Positions 22,253-31,344 are shown, counted from the first letter of the stretch. The stretch is DNA of 64,000 nt from Phascolarctobacterium_A sp034086985 (GCA_034086985.1 JAXDZG010000023.1:127110-191109); one strand, 5' to 3'. A program made the numbers and translations. Notes: generated by a model not told the origin, from the sequence alone.

Positions 22253-23701
22253 TTATACCAAAACATTTATATTATTCACTTCAGGATCTTCGGGGCCTTG
22301 CATAGAGCAGCCCTTCTCCTTAGCATAGATTATATACTCAATGATCTCCTTGGTGATAACCTCGCCCGGAGCCAAAATAGGAATACCCGGAGGATAGCAC
22401 ATGACGAACTCTGAGCAAATTCTACCTGCTGTTTCCCGAATGGGCAAGGACTCATCCTTGGCATAAAAGGCCTCTTGAGGAGAAACCACTACCTGAGGGG
22501 CGATATATTCCGTATTCAGCATTTTGGAGGGATCACGGGAATACAAACGCTTAATATCCGCCAATGCTCCCACCAGACGTTCAATATCCTGGATTCTATC
22601 ACCAATGGATACATAGGCCAAAATATTGGCGATATCACCAAACTCTATTTGAATATCATATTCGTCACGCAGCAAATCATAGACCTCGATGCCGGCAAGG
22701 CCGATATCCCGGGTATAAACGGAAAGCTTCGTTACGTCAAAATCGTAAATACTGCTGCCGTTCTTCAGCTCCTGACCATAAGCATAGTAGCCACCGATGG
22801 AATTAATTTCCTCGCGAGCGTACTCGGCCATCTCGGCCACCTTGGCGAAGGATGTTTCCCCACGCATATATAGGTTACGACGGGAAATATCCAGGCTGGA
22901 GAGCAGTAAATAGGAAGCGCTGGTGGTCTGGGTCAGGTTGATAATCTGACTCACATATTCCCAATTCACTTCGGGGCCTGTCAAAAGCAGAGAGCTTTGG
23001 GTCAGACTACCACCGGACTTATGCATAGAAACAGAGGCCATATCCGCTCCCGCCGCCATAGCATTTACCGGCATATTAGGTCCGAAATAAAAATGGGTAC
23101 CATGAGCCTCGTCCACCAGACAAAGCATATTATGCTCATGAGCTAGCTTCACAATGGAACGCAAATCAGAGCAAATCCCGTAATAGGTAGGATTATTCAC
23201 CAAAACCGCCTTAGCATCAGGATTGGCCTTGATAGCCTTCTCCACCTCGGTTAGCTCCATGCCTAGGGAAATACCCAGCTTGCTATCCACCTCAGGATTA
23301 ATATAAACCGGAATCGCGCCATTTAAAACAAGGGCGTTGATAACACTCTTATGCACATTACGAGGCAGAATAATCTTATCCCCGGCCTTCGTAGAAGACA
23401 ACACCATGCTCTGCACCGAGGAGGTGGTACCTCCCACCATGAAAAAGGCGTGGGCTGCGCCGAAAGCCTCCGCCGCCAATTGCTCCGCATCCCTAATAAC
23501 CGAAACAGGATGGCATAAATTATCCAGTGGCTTCATGGAATTTACGTCCAAATTTACACATTTTTCTCCAAGAAGCTCCCGCAGCTCTGGATTTCCCCGG
23601 CCACGCTTGTGTCCGGGCACATCAAAGGGTACCACGCGCTTTTTCCGAAAGGCCTCAAGGGCCTCGTAAATCGGCGCTGATAGTTGTGAAAGTCTCTCCA
23701 T
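22253..23701 (-). CDS. speA: Arginine decarboxylase (fold type I Orn/Lys/Arg decarboxylase)
   Basis: PLP enzyme of the aspartate-aminotransferase fold with the Orn/Lys/Arg decarboxylase C-terminal domain. The Schiff-base lysine is Lys228 in SVSMHKSGGSLTQ, preceded by LVDEAHGTHF. Length 482 aa matches the short Gram-positive SpeA type. Substrate is inferred as arginine because aguA and aguB, which process agmatine, sit in the same operon. The frame is open 16 codons further, but ATG at 23701 has GGGGAGAAGG ahead and starts the conserved MERLSQLSAPIYEAL. First gene of the operon, behind an unusual leader. Confidence 0.9.
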   Translation of the reverse strand: MERLSQLSAPIYEALEAFRKKRVVPFDVPGHKRGRGNPELRELLGEKCVNLDVNSMKPLDNLCHPVSVIRDAEQLAAEAFGAAHAFFMVGGTTSSVQSMVLSSTKAGDKIILPRNVHKSVINALVLNGAIPVYINPEVDSKLGISLGMELTEVEKAIKANPDAKAVLVNNPTYYGICSDLRSIVKLAHEHNMLCLVDEAHGTHFYFGPNMPVNAMAAGADMASVSMHKSGGSLTQSSLLLTGPEVNWEYVSQIINLTQTTSASYLLLSSLDISRRNLYMRGETSFAKVAEMAEYAREEINSIGGYYAYGQELKNGSSIYDFDVTKLSVYTRDIGLAGIEVYDLLRDEYDIQIEFGDIANILAYVSIGDRIQDIERLVGALADIKRLYSRDPSKMLNTEYIAPQVVVSPQEAFYAKDESLPIRETAGRICSEFVMCYPPGIPILAPGEVITKEIIEYIIYAKEKGCSMQGPEDPEVNNINVLV

Positions 23702-23725
23702 AATCCTTCTCCCCAACAAATAAAT

Positions 23726-23757
23726 AAAGACAGGTGCGCTAAACATCACCTGTCTTT
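23726..23757 (-). terminator. Terminator-like hairpin between promoter and speA
   Basis: On the minus strand AAAGACAGGTG pairs with CACCTGTCTTT, followed by ATTTATTTG. It ends ~25 bases before the speA ATG and downstream of the promoter at 24038-24066, a position expected for an attenuator, or for the end of a separate small RNA. Confidence 0.7.
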
Positions 23758-24031
23758 GATAATTTCCCTACACGTTTTTTTGATAGACTACGATTTCTAG
23801 GGCGCATCTTACTTTCAGAGTTTGTAAGCAAATACCTTCACTACTCTTATTGACCGTTTCACAAGTGATACTGATTTTGATTGCTAGCAATCACCTTATA
23901 AAATTTGAGCGCGAGCTCAATCAATAATGTGGCCCAAGGCCACTCCGGCAGCAGTCCCGCCTGTCCGTATGGGCTTAACTATTATAAAAATAGTGGACTA
24001 ATATTTGCATGAAAGCAAGCTGCATTCATGT
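23758..24031 (-). other. Hairpin-rich leader or small RNA upstream of speA
   Basis: The gene-free 400 bases before speA hold, in transcript order, hairpins CATGAA/TTCATG (24029-24007), CTATT/AATAG, GTGGCC/GGCCAC, TTGAGC/GCTCAA, GATTGC/GCAATC and CTTAC/GTAAG, then the terminator-like stem. No long open frame is seen. I could not match it to lysine, SAM, cobalamin, THF, guanidine or c-di-GMP riboswitch consensus elements, 6S RNA, tmRNA or RNase P by eye. Confidence 0.5.
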
Positions 24032-24037
24032 AATTTT

Positions 24038-24066
24038 ATTGTAGCATTTTTATACTGTTTCAGCAA
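24038..24066 (-). promoter_or_regulatory. Promoter of the speA leader
   Basis: Minus strand TTGCTG (24066-24061), 17-base spacer, TACAAT (24043-24038). Transcription would start near 24031, giving a ~330-nt leader before speA. Confidence 0.55.
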
Positions 24067-24104
24067 GGGCTTTAACAAAATAAAAGGGTATATACCTCTC
24101 TGTT

Positions 24105-25523
24105 TTAACGACGATTGCGCCTATCCCGGCCAGTCTGGCTGTAGAAGCGCCGCTTGTCCTCATACATGAGCATTTCCGCAGTTTTAATAAGCTCTTCCAT
24201 GGAGCGCTCACCACAGCTATGGCTTTGACCTACCGAGACAAAATAGCCTGACGCATTAATGCGCTCTACCAAGGTCTTCAAAGCCGTAGTCACCTGTACA
24301 TATTCCATATCCTGAGCTAAAACCACGAACTCGTCGCCACCAATACGATACACATGCCTATCGCCAAATTGGGTGCGCATCAAGGAAGCCACCGTTTGCA
24401 GCATTTTATCACCGGCAGCATGGCCCTGGGTATTATTCAATTCATGCAAGCCATTCACGTCCAAATAAATACAGCAAACATCATTACCAGGCGTCATAGG
24501 CTCTACAATCTTCTTTTCAAAGCAGTTGCGGTTTAAGCAGCCTGTAAGAGCGTCACGCTCAGCCAAACGCTGCTGCTGAGCCAGCTCCTTGCGGGAGGTG
24601 CGCTCCAGCCAAATAAAGTAGCTGGACAATAGTAGCAGCTGCCCTGTCAAAAAGATAATCAGCAAAAGGCTGGTCTTATTGGCTCTGGCGAGGGCAATCT
24701 CTTCCGGTACAAAAACTGCCACACGCCAATTATTGATGGAAGCAGCTTTATAATAAAAGCAGCCATATTCACCGGTAATGGCAGATTTTAAAACACTCTG
24801 ACCCTCCTGTCCGGACCGCAGCTTTTGGCGAATTTCCTCATTATCCTCACCGGATTTAATTTCCCTATCGGATACATCCCAGAAATTACCTAATTTATTA
24901 CGATGGGTATTGACAATAAAATCACCGTTATTGCCATCAATAACGAAGTAATTGGCCTGTCCCTGATAAATATTGCGGTTCATAAAAGCTGGCAAGGTTT
25001 TCAAATTTATGGCACCATAAAGCATGCCCACAATCTTTCCATCCTTCACTACGGGCACAAAATTGCGCAAAACATAAATGCTAGGATCTGGCAAGGAGCG
25101 CACTCTGTCAGTAAGATGCGCTCCCTTTGCTGCTTCCTCTTCAAAAAAGAGCTTGCCACGCACGTCCAACACCCCCTGATGGGGCCAAACTAATCTATCG
25201 CCGGGCAACAAAAGACCAATATGCTGCATCAGGGTATTAGCCTGAAAGCCCGTAATGATTTCCTGTACTACTGGACCGTCCAGCTGCTCCTGCCTGCTGA
25301 TAATATCAGCTAAGGTCAGCAGTACTTCCCTATCTATATCCACCCTGCGGGTCAATTCCTCATCCACACGATTGGCAGAACGCTTTAAGGAGCCCCAAGC
25401 GGCATCCTCCTCCATCACGCCAATTTGATAAGAAACAAAAATAGATAACACAAGCAGTGTCAGAATAACAACGCAGGTAATATGTATTTTTCTAGTGTAA
25501 TTTAAATTCAATGTCTTCTTCAT
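24105..25523 (-). CDS. Membrane diguanylate cyclase with extracellular Cache-type sensor
   Basis: A 472-aa c-di-GMP synthase. A first membrane helix (residues ~13-32) is followed by a ~240-residue extracytoplasmic domain with Cache-like features (YFVIDGNNGDFIVNTHRNKLG, GEYGCFYYKAASINNWRVAVFVP), a second helix (~283-305) and a GGDEF domain. The catalytic motif is intact as RIGGDEFVVLA at 393-403 and the metal site DVNGL/NTQGHAAGD is present. No RxxD product-inhibition site was noted directly before GGDEF. It ends ~75 bases before the speA promoter. An opposing EAL enzyme is encoded at 36482. Confidence 0.88.
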   Translation of the reverse strand: MKKTLNLNYTRKIHITCVVILTLLVLSIFVSYQIGVMEEDAAWGSLKRSANRVDEELTRRVDIDREVLLTLADIISRQEQLDGPVVQEIITGFQANTLMQHIGLLLPGDRLVWPHQGVLDVRGKLFFEEEAAKGAHLTDRVRSLPDPSIYVLRNFVPVVKDGKIVGMLYGAINLKTLPAFMNRNIYQGQANYFVIDGNNGDFIVNTHRNKLGNFWDVSDREIKSGEDNEEIRQKLRSGQEGQSVLKSAITGEYGCFYYKAASINNWRVAVFVPEEIALARANKTSLLLIIFLTGQLLLLSSYFIWLERTSRKELAQQQRLAERDALTGCLNRNCFEKKIVEPMTPGNDVCCIYLDVNGLHELNNTQGHAAGDKMLQTVASLMRTQFGDRHVYRIGGDEFVVLAQDMEYVQVTTALKTLVERINASGYFVSVGQSHSCGERSMEELIKTAEMLMYEDKRRFYSQTGRDRRNRR

Positions 25524-25663
25524 GGGTATAGCCTCATCTTATGATGTGCCATCATTTTAGCACATTTACCTATGAATTTTCAAGGTTAATTTTATAAACA
25601 AGATAAGGGTAAAGAATAATGTTGCATAAGTTATACTTGCGCTTTAGCAAGCTAAACATAAAA

Positions 25664-25689
25664 AGAGCTGCAGCGTCCGCTGCAGCTCT
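25664..25689 (-). terminator. ilvB-ilvN terminator
   Basis: AGAGCTGCAGCG pairs with GCTGCAGCTCT followed by T residues on the minus strand, 15 bases after the ilvB stop. Confidence 0.85.
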
Positions 25690-25703
25690 CATATTGCGTA
25701 TAC

Positions 25704-27362
25704 TTATTGCTTCTTGTCCTCGAATTTGACGAAGTCATTAATGCCCAAGCCCGGTGCCACCATGGGAAGAACCATATCCTTGGGATTGATAGCAACCTCG
25801 ATAAGATAGGGCTCCTGCACTGCCATGGCCTTGTCCAAGGCTGCGGACAGCTCTTCAGGCGTTGCCACATGCTCGCCCTTAATGCCAAAGGCTTCTGCAT
25901 ATTTGACGAAATCCACATAACCCGGCATCTCGCAGGCGGTAAAGCGCTTCGCAAACTGTACAGTTTGCAGCTGGCGAATCATACCCAGACCGCTATTGTT
26001 GAAAACAATAGCGATGACGGGGATATTGTTGCTAGCGATAGTAAAGAGCTCGGAGCCGGTCATCTTAAAGCCGCCATCGCCGCTCAGGCTGATGGCGCGG
26101 CTTTCAGGGCGTGCCAGCTGCGCACCCATGGCTGCCGGCAGGCCAAAGCCCATGGTGCCCAGGCCGCCGCTGGTGATGAGCTGACGGGCGTACTCTATCT
26201 TCAGGTGTTGGGCTGCCCACATCTGGTGCTGGCCCACGTCCGTAGTAATGATGTAATCCTTGCCCTTGATAACAGGGTTCAGCGCTTTGAAGAAGCGCGG
26301 CGCTTCCTCGTCGCCAAAATCGTCATCCATGCCGGGCCAGCTGGCAATTTTATCCCACCAGGCGCTTAAATCGTGGGGTACGCTGCCCTTCTCCAGCAGG
26401 TTCAGCGTCATATTCATATTGCCCGTAATACCGATGCTGGAGTCAATATTTTTATCCAGCTCCGCAGGGTCAATATCCAAATGAATGATGGTTTTATTAG
26501 CACTGTAGCTGGAGCGCTCGCCCGTTACACGGTCGTTAAAGCGGCTGCCCACAGCCAGGATTAAATCTGCTTCCTTCACCGCGTTGTTCGCTCTCTCGTG
26601 ACCATGAAGGCCCGTCATACCCAAAAACAGACTGCGATACGCACTAATGGCTCCCAAGCCCATTAGGGTGCTCACAACGGGAATATGCAGCTTCTCACAC
26701 AGATGCATAGCGTCGTATTCCGCATCCGCGTTAATAACGCCGCCACCAACTAACATCACCGGACGCTGCGCCTTATTAATGGCGGCCACTGCCGCGGCCA
26801 CTCTATCCTTATCGGGCAGCACCGGCGGCAGGTCCCGCAGTCTATCCGGAGTATATTCTAAAACCGCAGTCTGCACATCGCGAGGTACGTCCACTAGCAC
26901 AGGACCGGGACGACCCTCCTTAGCCAGCTGGAAAGCCAGGCGCAGAGTTTGAGCCAGATTTTCCGGCTTTTTAACTAAGAAATTATGTTTAGTGATAGGC
27001 ATGGTAATGCCCGTAATATCCACCTCTTGGAAGGCGTCGTGACCGATCAAGGCACGTTGTACCTGACCAGTAATAGCCACAACAGGGGTGGAGTCCAAAA
27101 ACGCCGTGGCAAGGCCCGTTACCAGATTGGTAGCACCGGGACCAGATGTGGCGACACACACACCCACCTTACCACTGGCTCTGGCAAAGCCGTCCGCCGC
27201 ATGGGCTGCGCCCTGCTCGTGGGCCGTCAATATATGTTGAATTTTGCTCTCCCGTAGCGCATCATAAAATGGGAGAATTGCGCCTCCGGGATAGCCAAAA
27301 ACTGTAGTTACTCCCTCTTCGGCCAATACCTTGACCATGATCTCCGCACCGGTCATCTGCAT
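25704..27362 (-). CDS. ilvB: Acetolactate synthase large subunit
   Basis: ThDP- and FAD-dependent enzyme for the first step of valine, leucine and isoleucine synthesis. Catalytic Glu49 is in AHEQGAAHAADG; the ThDP/Mg2+ motif is GDGGFKMTGSELFT ending in N(N); TSGPGATNLVTGL and VDVPRDVQ are conserved. 552 aa is normal. AAAGGATG precedes ATG at 27362. It lies 28 bases after the regulatory subunit gene; note the order small-large, the reverse of many ilvBN operons. Confidence 0.95.
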   Translation of the reverse strand: MQMTGAEIMVKVLAEEGVTTVFGYPGGAILPFYDALRESKIQHILTAHEQGAAHAADGFARASGKVGVCVATSGPGATNLVTGLATAFLDSTPVVAITGQVQRALIGHDAFQEVDITGITMPITKHNFLVKKPENLAQTLRLAFQLAKEGRPGPVLVDVPRDVQTAVLEYTPDRLRDLPPVLPDKDRVAAAVAAINKAQRPVMLVGGGVINADAEYDAMHLCEKLHIPVVSTLMGLGAISAYRSLFLGMTGLHGHERANNAVKEADLILAVGSRFNDRVTGERSSYSANKTIIHLDIDPAELDKNIDSSIGITGNMNMTLNLLEKGSVPHDLSAWWDKIASWPGMDDDFGDEEAPRFFKALNPVIKGKDYIITTDVGQHQMWAAQHLKIEYARQLITSGGLGTMGFGLPAAMGAQLARPESRAISLSGDGGFKMTGSELFTIASNNIPVIAIVFNNSGLGMIRQLQTVQFAKRFTACEMPGYVDFVKYAEAFGIKGEHVATPEELSAALDKAMAVQEPYLIEVAINPKDMVLPMVAPGLGINDFVKFEDKKQ

Positions 27363-27390
27363 AGGCTCACATCCTTTCCATCTATCTCAA

Positions 27391-27927
27391 TCAAATCGTT
27401 CTAGCCTTCTCAGCATTGGGCCATTCAAAGCGCGATTCCTCCACTGCTAACGCAGTGTCGCCGCGCTCTAGGGCAACCAAACCTGTTTGCACCATTTCCG
27501 TAACCCCATAGGGACGCATAATATCCACAAAGGCCTTCAGCTTGCCCTCGTCACCAGTAGCTACGAAAATCAAGGATTCACCGGTTACATCCACCGGATG
27601 AGCTCTGAAAACCTCACCCAGCTGAATCAGCTCCATGCGCTTGGCACCGGCGTGCACCTTAACCAAGACCATGCTGCGAGTAGCGCTGCCACGCGGTGGC
27701 AGCACCTTCACCTTTTCTACCTCAACCAGCTTCGCCAGCTGTTTGCACACCTGAACCACCGTAGGCTCATCAGCATCCATAGTTACAGTCATACGGGAAA
27801 ATTCCGGATTTTGGGTCGTGCCCACGGCCAAGCTATCAATATTATAACCCCTGCGGGAAAACATACCGGCAACGCGCATCAAAACACCGGGCTGGTTACG
27901 TACAACAATTGATAAAATTTGCTCCAT
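27391..27927 (-). CDS. ilvN: Acetolactate synthase small (regulatory) subunit
   Basis: A 178-aa protein with an N-terminal ACT domain (ILSIVVRNQPGVLMRVAGMFSRRGYNIDSLAVG) and the ALS small subunit C-terminal domain (VFRAHPVDVTGESLIFVATG). It binds valine for feedback inhibition and stimulates the large subunit. Slightly longer than the ~160-aa norm because of a C-terminal tail of ~15 residues. GGAGGCAGAGGT precedes the ATG. First gene of the operon. Confidence 0.94.
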   Translation of the reverse strand: MEQILSIVVRNQPGVLMRVAGMFSRRGYNIDSLAVGTTQNPEFSRMTVTMDADEPTVVQVCKQLAKLVEVEKVKVLPPRGSATRSMVLVKVHAGAKRMELIQLGEVFRAHPVDVTGESLIFVATGDEGKLKAFVDIMRPYGVTEMVQTGLVALERGDTALAVEESRFEWPNAEKARTI

Positions 27928-27950
27928 ACCTCTGCCTCCTCTATAAAAAT

Positions 27951-27978
27951 GCCCCCATCTGCTAGGGCAGAAAGGGGC
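27951..27978 (-). promoter_or_regulatory. Hairpin at the 5' end of the ilvN leader
   Basis: GCCCCTTTCTGC pairs with GCAGATGGGGGC, starting ~10 bases after the predicted transcript start and ending 24 bases before the ATG. It could protect the mRNA end or block the ribosome binding site; no T-box or leader peptide is seen. Confidence 0.5.
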
Positions 27979-27994
27979 GAACTTGTTGGCTTAC

Positions 27995-28023
27995 ATTATG
28001 ACAATATGTGCTTTTTTTGTCAA
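27995..28023 (-). promoter_or_regulatory. Promoter of ilvN-ilvB
   Basis: Minus strand TTGACA (28023-28018), 17-base spacer, CATAAT (28000-27995): near-consensus. Confidence 0.75.
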
Positions 28024-28084
28024 GAATTTTGTAATATTTCTCAATATAACTTTCAAAAAGGCGCTTTACTGTAAACAATATAAC

Positions 28085-28130
28085 AAAAAGTGCTATTCTA
28101 ATCAGCTTCCCAACCGATTAAAACAGCACT
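28085..28130 (-). terminator. Terminator of the XRE regulator gene
   Basis: Minus strand AGTGCTGTTTTAATC pairs with GATTAGAATAGCACT, followed by TTTTTG. Confidence 0.8.
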
Positions 28131-28189
28131 CAACACAAAGCAAATATCCCCTATTTATATATCATCTACAGCTTAAAAGCTCCTGGAGC

Positions 28190-28486
28190 TTATTGCTTTT
28201 TCAAAAGAATCAAGGCTTGAGTCAAATCCTCCAAGGAGAACACATCCTTGGTGTCCTTAGCCTCTTCCTTGCCATCGATATCTACAAAAAAGCTGCTCAT
28301 GGGGCATTCTAAAATCTCGTGCAGCTTATATAAATTATCAACAGTTACGTTATTGCGACCACTTTCAATGTTACTCATATGGGTTTGGCTAATCCCCATA
28401 CGCTTAGCAAGCTCCGTTTGCTGCATATGCTTTGCAAATCTGAGCATCTTTATTCTCGTTCCAATAATCTTAGCAATATCCTTCAT
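28190..28486 (-). CDS. XRE-family helix-turn-helix regulator
   Basis: A 98-aa protein whose first ~65 residues form a Cro/CI-type HTH domain: GTRIKMLRFAKHMQQTELAKRMGISQTHMSNIESGRNNVTVDNLYKL, with the recognition helix at SQTHMSNIESG. The C-terminal ~30 residues are acidic. GGAGGAAGTGGCGATTT precedes the ATG. The gene has its own terminator and a probable operator upstream, so autoregulation is likely; targets are unknown. Confidence 0.88.
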   Translation of the reverse strand: MKDIAKIIGTRIKMLRFAKHMQQTELAKRMGISQTHMSNIESGRNNVTVDNLYKLHEILECPMSSFFVDIDGKEEAKDTKDVFSLEDLTQALILLKKQ

Positions 28487-28523
28487 AAATCGCCACTTCC
28501 TCCCCAGAGTAAACTTTTCTTTA

Positions 28524-28585
28524 CTTTACTAACTAAAACCCAATTACTAAAGCTAAAAGCCCAACTAAAAGTTAGTAATGTAAAG
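28524..28585. promoter_or_regulatory. Inverted-repeat operator upstream of XRE gene
   Basis: CTTTACTAACT (28524-28534) faces AGTTAGTAATGTAAAG (28570-28585); a half-site-like ACTAAAGC lies between. The arrangement fits a dimeric repressor binding its own promoter region. Confidence 0.5.
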
Positions 28586-28678
28586 TTTTCTTTAATTATA
28601 TCACGATAGTTCTTTACACACAATACTTACAGCCTGATTTTTGGATAAATTTTCATGTATTTTTTATGAGCTTAAACA

Positions 28679-28712
28679 TAAAAAAATCCATACCCCCGCA
28701 AGAGGTATGGAT
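28679..28712 (-). terminator. tRNA-Leu terminator
   Basis: ATCCATACC pairs with GGTATGGAT followed by a T run on the minus strand, 9 bases after the tRNA 3' end. Confidence 0.85.
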
Positions 28713-28720
28713 AAGCTTGC

Positions 28721-28805
28721 TGGTGCGAGTGACAGGAATCGAACCTGCACGCCGAAAGGCGCTAGATCCTAAGTCTAGTGCGTCTGCCAGTTCCGCCACA
28801 CTCGC
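28721..28805 (-). tRNA. tRNA-Leu (anticodon UAG)
   Basis: Acceptor GCGAGTG/CACTCGC, discriminator A, encoded CCA, anticodon stem CTAGA/TCTAG with loop CTTAGGA (anticodon TAG in DNA), long variable arm GCGCCTTTCGGCG and T-loop GGTTCGATTCC. 85 nt. Confidence 0.97.
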
Positions 28806-28917
28806 ATTTTTGAAATTGTAAAGGACACTCAAACACGTCCGAGATATATTATACTGAAGAGTTTAGGTCGTGTCAAGGAAAGTTTATACCACCAAAGCTG
28901 TGGCCTTCAGCAAGGTC

Positions 28918-29907
28918 TCAGCCGTTGTAGCCCTGGGGATGGCCCTTATGCCATTTCCAGGCAGTGGCAATAACCTCGTCCACACTGCTATGCTGGGGTA
29001 CCCAGCCCAATTCAGTGCGAATTTTTTCAGAGGAAGCGATGAGCACCGCCGGGTCACCGGCACGGCGGGCTTCTTCTACTACAGCAAAATCGACCTCAGT
29101 AATCTTTTTCGCAGAATCAATCATCTGACGCACGCTGAAGCCATTCTCACTGCCCAGATTATACACACGGCTGGCACCGCCCTTTAAAAGATGCTGCAGC
29201 GCTAGCACATGAGCCTTAGCCAAATCGCAGACATGGATATAGTCGCGGATGCAGGTACCGTCCTCGGTGGGATAGTCGGTACCAAAAATAGCCACCTGCT
29301 TGCGCACGCCCTGCGCCGTTTTCAAAATCAAAGGAATAAGGTGGCTCTCAGGGCTGTGGTCCTCGCCGATATCGCGGGTTGGGGAAGCACCCGCTGCGTT
29401 AAAATAACGCAGCGCCACATAACGCATATCATAGGCCATATCATAATCGGCCAGCATTTTTTCAATCATCAGCTTGCTGCGGCCATAGACATTGGTGGGC
29501 GCGAGCTTGCTGTCCTCAGTAATGGGCACCTGCTCCGGCTCGCCGTACACAGCAGCGGTAGAGGAAAAGACAATGCGGTCAACCCCTGCGCCACGCATAG
29601 CTTCTAATAGATGCAGACTGCCTTCAACATTATTAAAATAATATTTACTGGGATTGGTCATGGACTCACCCACAAGGCTGGACGCAGCAAAATGAATTAC
29701 AGCATCAATTTTAAATTGCTCCATAATATGCTTGGCAAAGCGCACATCATGAATATCGCCCTCGATGAGCTGTACATCCTCGGGCACTGCCTCCTCATGG
29801 CCAGTGGAAAAATTATCATAAACAATGGGTGTGAAGCCACTCTTTTGCAGCTCCTCCACCACATGGGAGCCGATGTAGCCAGCTCCGCCTGTAACAAGAA
29901 TATTCAT
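28918..29907 (-). CDS. galE: UDP-glucose 4-epimerase
   Basis: NAD-dependent short-chain dehydrogenase-fold enzyme interconverting UDP-glucose and UDP-galactose for sugar use and surface polysaccharide. Rossmann motif VTGGAGYIGSHV at residues 4-15, catalytic SSTAAVYG and YGRSK (Tyr and Lys) and the substrate motif RYFNAAGA are intact. 329 aa is typical. GAGG precedes ATG at 29907. A phosphohexomutase gene lies 66 bases upstream on the same strand, consistent with nucleotide-sugar supply. Confidence 0.95.
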   Translation of the reverse strand: MNILVTGGAGYIGSHVVEELQKSGFTPIVYDNFSTGHEEAVPEDVQLIEGDIHDVRFAKHIMEQFKIDAVIHFAASSLVGESMTNPSKYYFNNVEGSLHLLEAMRGAGVDRIVFSSTAAVYGEPEQVPITEDSKLAPTNVYGRSKLMIEKMLADYDMAYDMRYVALRYFNAAGASPTRDIGEDHSPESHLIPLILKTAQGVRKQVAIFGTDYPTEDGTCIRDYIHVCDLAKAHVLALQHLLKGGASRVYNLGSENGFSVRQMIDSAKKITEVDFAVVEEARRAGDPAVLIASSEKIRTELGWVPQHSSVDEVIATAWKWHKGHPQGYNG

Positions 29908-29973
29908 TTTTATACCTCGTTATATCTTAATGAGGCGGCAAGCTCAAGCCCCCGCCTCTTTATCAACTTAAGC

Positions 29974-31344
29974 TTACGCTTCTTCGCCACCGATAACAGC
30001 CAAAAGCTCCTGGGTCTTCGCCGCCATGAGTTCCTTGTCACCCTTAGTTTCAACGTTCAAACGCATCACGGGCTCAGTATTAGATACGCGCACATTAAAG
30101 CGCCATGTGTCATAGGCAACGCTCAGGCCGTCCAGATGATCCTGCTCGCCATCAGCATAACGTTTACCCAGCTCGTCCAAAACAGCGGCGGAATCCTCCA
30201 CCTTGCGGTTGATTTCGCCGCTGCAGGGATACATGGCTACGCGCTCACCTACCAGCTCGGACAAGGTCTTGCCACTGCGGCAAATGAGCTCGGTTACGAG
30301 CAGCCAAGGAATCATGCCACTGTCGCAGCAGGAGAAGTCGCGGAAATAGTGGTGAGCACTCATCTCGCCACCGTAGAGTACCCCATTATTGCGCATGCAT
30401 TCCTTCATGAAGGCATGACCGCTCTTGCAGCGCACGGGCACACCGCCGTCGCGCTTTAAGATATCCTCAGTATTCCAAGTGAGGCGCGGGTCAAACATAA
30501 TTTTGGCACCGGGCTCCTTCAGCAGGAAGACCTCAGCCAAAAGGCCTACAATATAATAGCCCTCGATAAATTCTGCCTTCTCGTCAAAGAGGAAGCAGCG
30601 GTCAAAGTCGCCGTCCCAGGCAATACCCAAATCGGCACCACTTTCACGCACTACCTTGGCCGTAGCCTCGCGGTTGGGCATTAGCAAGGGATTGGGCACG
30701 CCATTGGGGAAGGTGCCATCGGGAGTATCATTCAAAGTAATGAACTCAAAGGGCAAATGCTTAGCCAACTCCTTCAAAATGGGGCCTGCGCCGCCGTTAC
30801 CGGGGTTAGCCACAATCTTCATGGGCTTCAAGGCCTTGAGGTCCACATAGCTCAGCAAATGCTCGATATAGGCGGGTACAATGTCCACCCTTTCCACTTC
30901 ACCCAAGGTCTTGCCAGGAACCAGCTGATGAGGCATATCGTTGGAGGAAGCCACCATTTCACCGATTTCCTTCAGGCCCGTATCCGCACTGATGGGACGA
31001 GCATCCCGGCGCACCAGCTTCATGCCGTTATATTCCTTAGGATTGTGGCTGGCTGTAACCATAATGCCGCCGTCCGCCTTTAAATGAGCAGTAGCAAAAT
31101 AAATCATTTCCGTGCCACATTGGCCAATATCAATCACCTTGGTGCCGCCATGGCGTAGACCTTCGGTCAAGGCAGCCACAATAGCAGGGCCGCTCAAGCG
31201 AATATCGTGGCCCACTACCACGGTCTCTGCAGCAAACATAGCAGAAAAAATTCTGCCCACACGATAAGCCATTTCTTCATTCACTTCTGTGGGATATACG
31301 CCACGCACGTCATAAGCCTTAAATGCTTTGTTAGTAACTTCCAT
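29974..31344 (-). CDS. Phosphomannomutase/phosphoglucomutase
   Basis: Alpha-D-phosphohexomutase converting hexose-6-P to hexose-1-P. The phosphoserine is Ser99 in VTASHNPKEYNG; the Mg2+ loop is DGDFDRC; the sugar-binding loop is GEMSAHHYF and the phosphate loop RVSNTEPVMRLNVE. These make it of the ManB/AlgC type acting on mannose and/or glucose phosphates. The frame opens at 31410, but AAAGGAGACTAGAACG before ATG at 31344 and the conserved KAYDVRGVYP set the start; 456 aa. Confidence 0.92.
   Translation of the reverse strand: MEVTNKAFKAYDVRGVYPTEVNEEMAYRVGRIFSAMFAAETVVVGHDIRLSGPAIVAALTEGLRHGGTKVIDIGQCGTEMIYFATAHLKADGGIMVTASHNPKEYNGMKLVRRDARPISADTGLKEIGEMVASSNDMPHQLVPGKTLGEVERVDIVPAYIEHLLSYVDLKALKPMKIVANPGNGGAGPILKELAKHLPFEFITLNDTPDGTFPNGVPNPLLMPNREATAKVVRESGADLGIAWDGDFDRCFLFDEKAEFIEGYYIVGLLAEVFLLKEPGAKIMFDPRLTWNTEDILKRDGGVPVRCKSGHAFMKECMRNNGVLYGGEMSAHHYFRDFSCCDSGMIPWLLVTELICRSGKTLSELVGERVAMYPCSGEINRKVEDSAAVLDELGKRYADGEQDHLDGLSVAYDTWRFNVRVSNTEPVMRLNVETKGDKELMAAKTQELLAVIGGEEA

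Noticed and set aside
27928..28000. T-box or leader peptide controlling ilvN-ilvB
   Set aside because: No T-box sequence and no Leu/Val/Ile-rich frame; only one small hairpin is seen.
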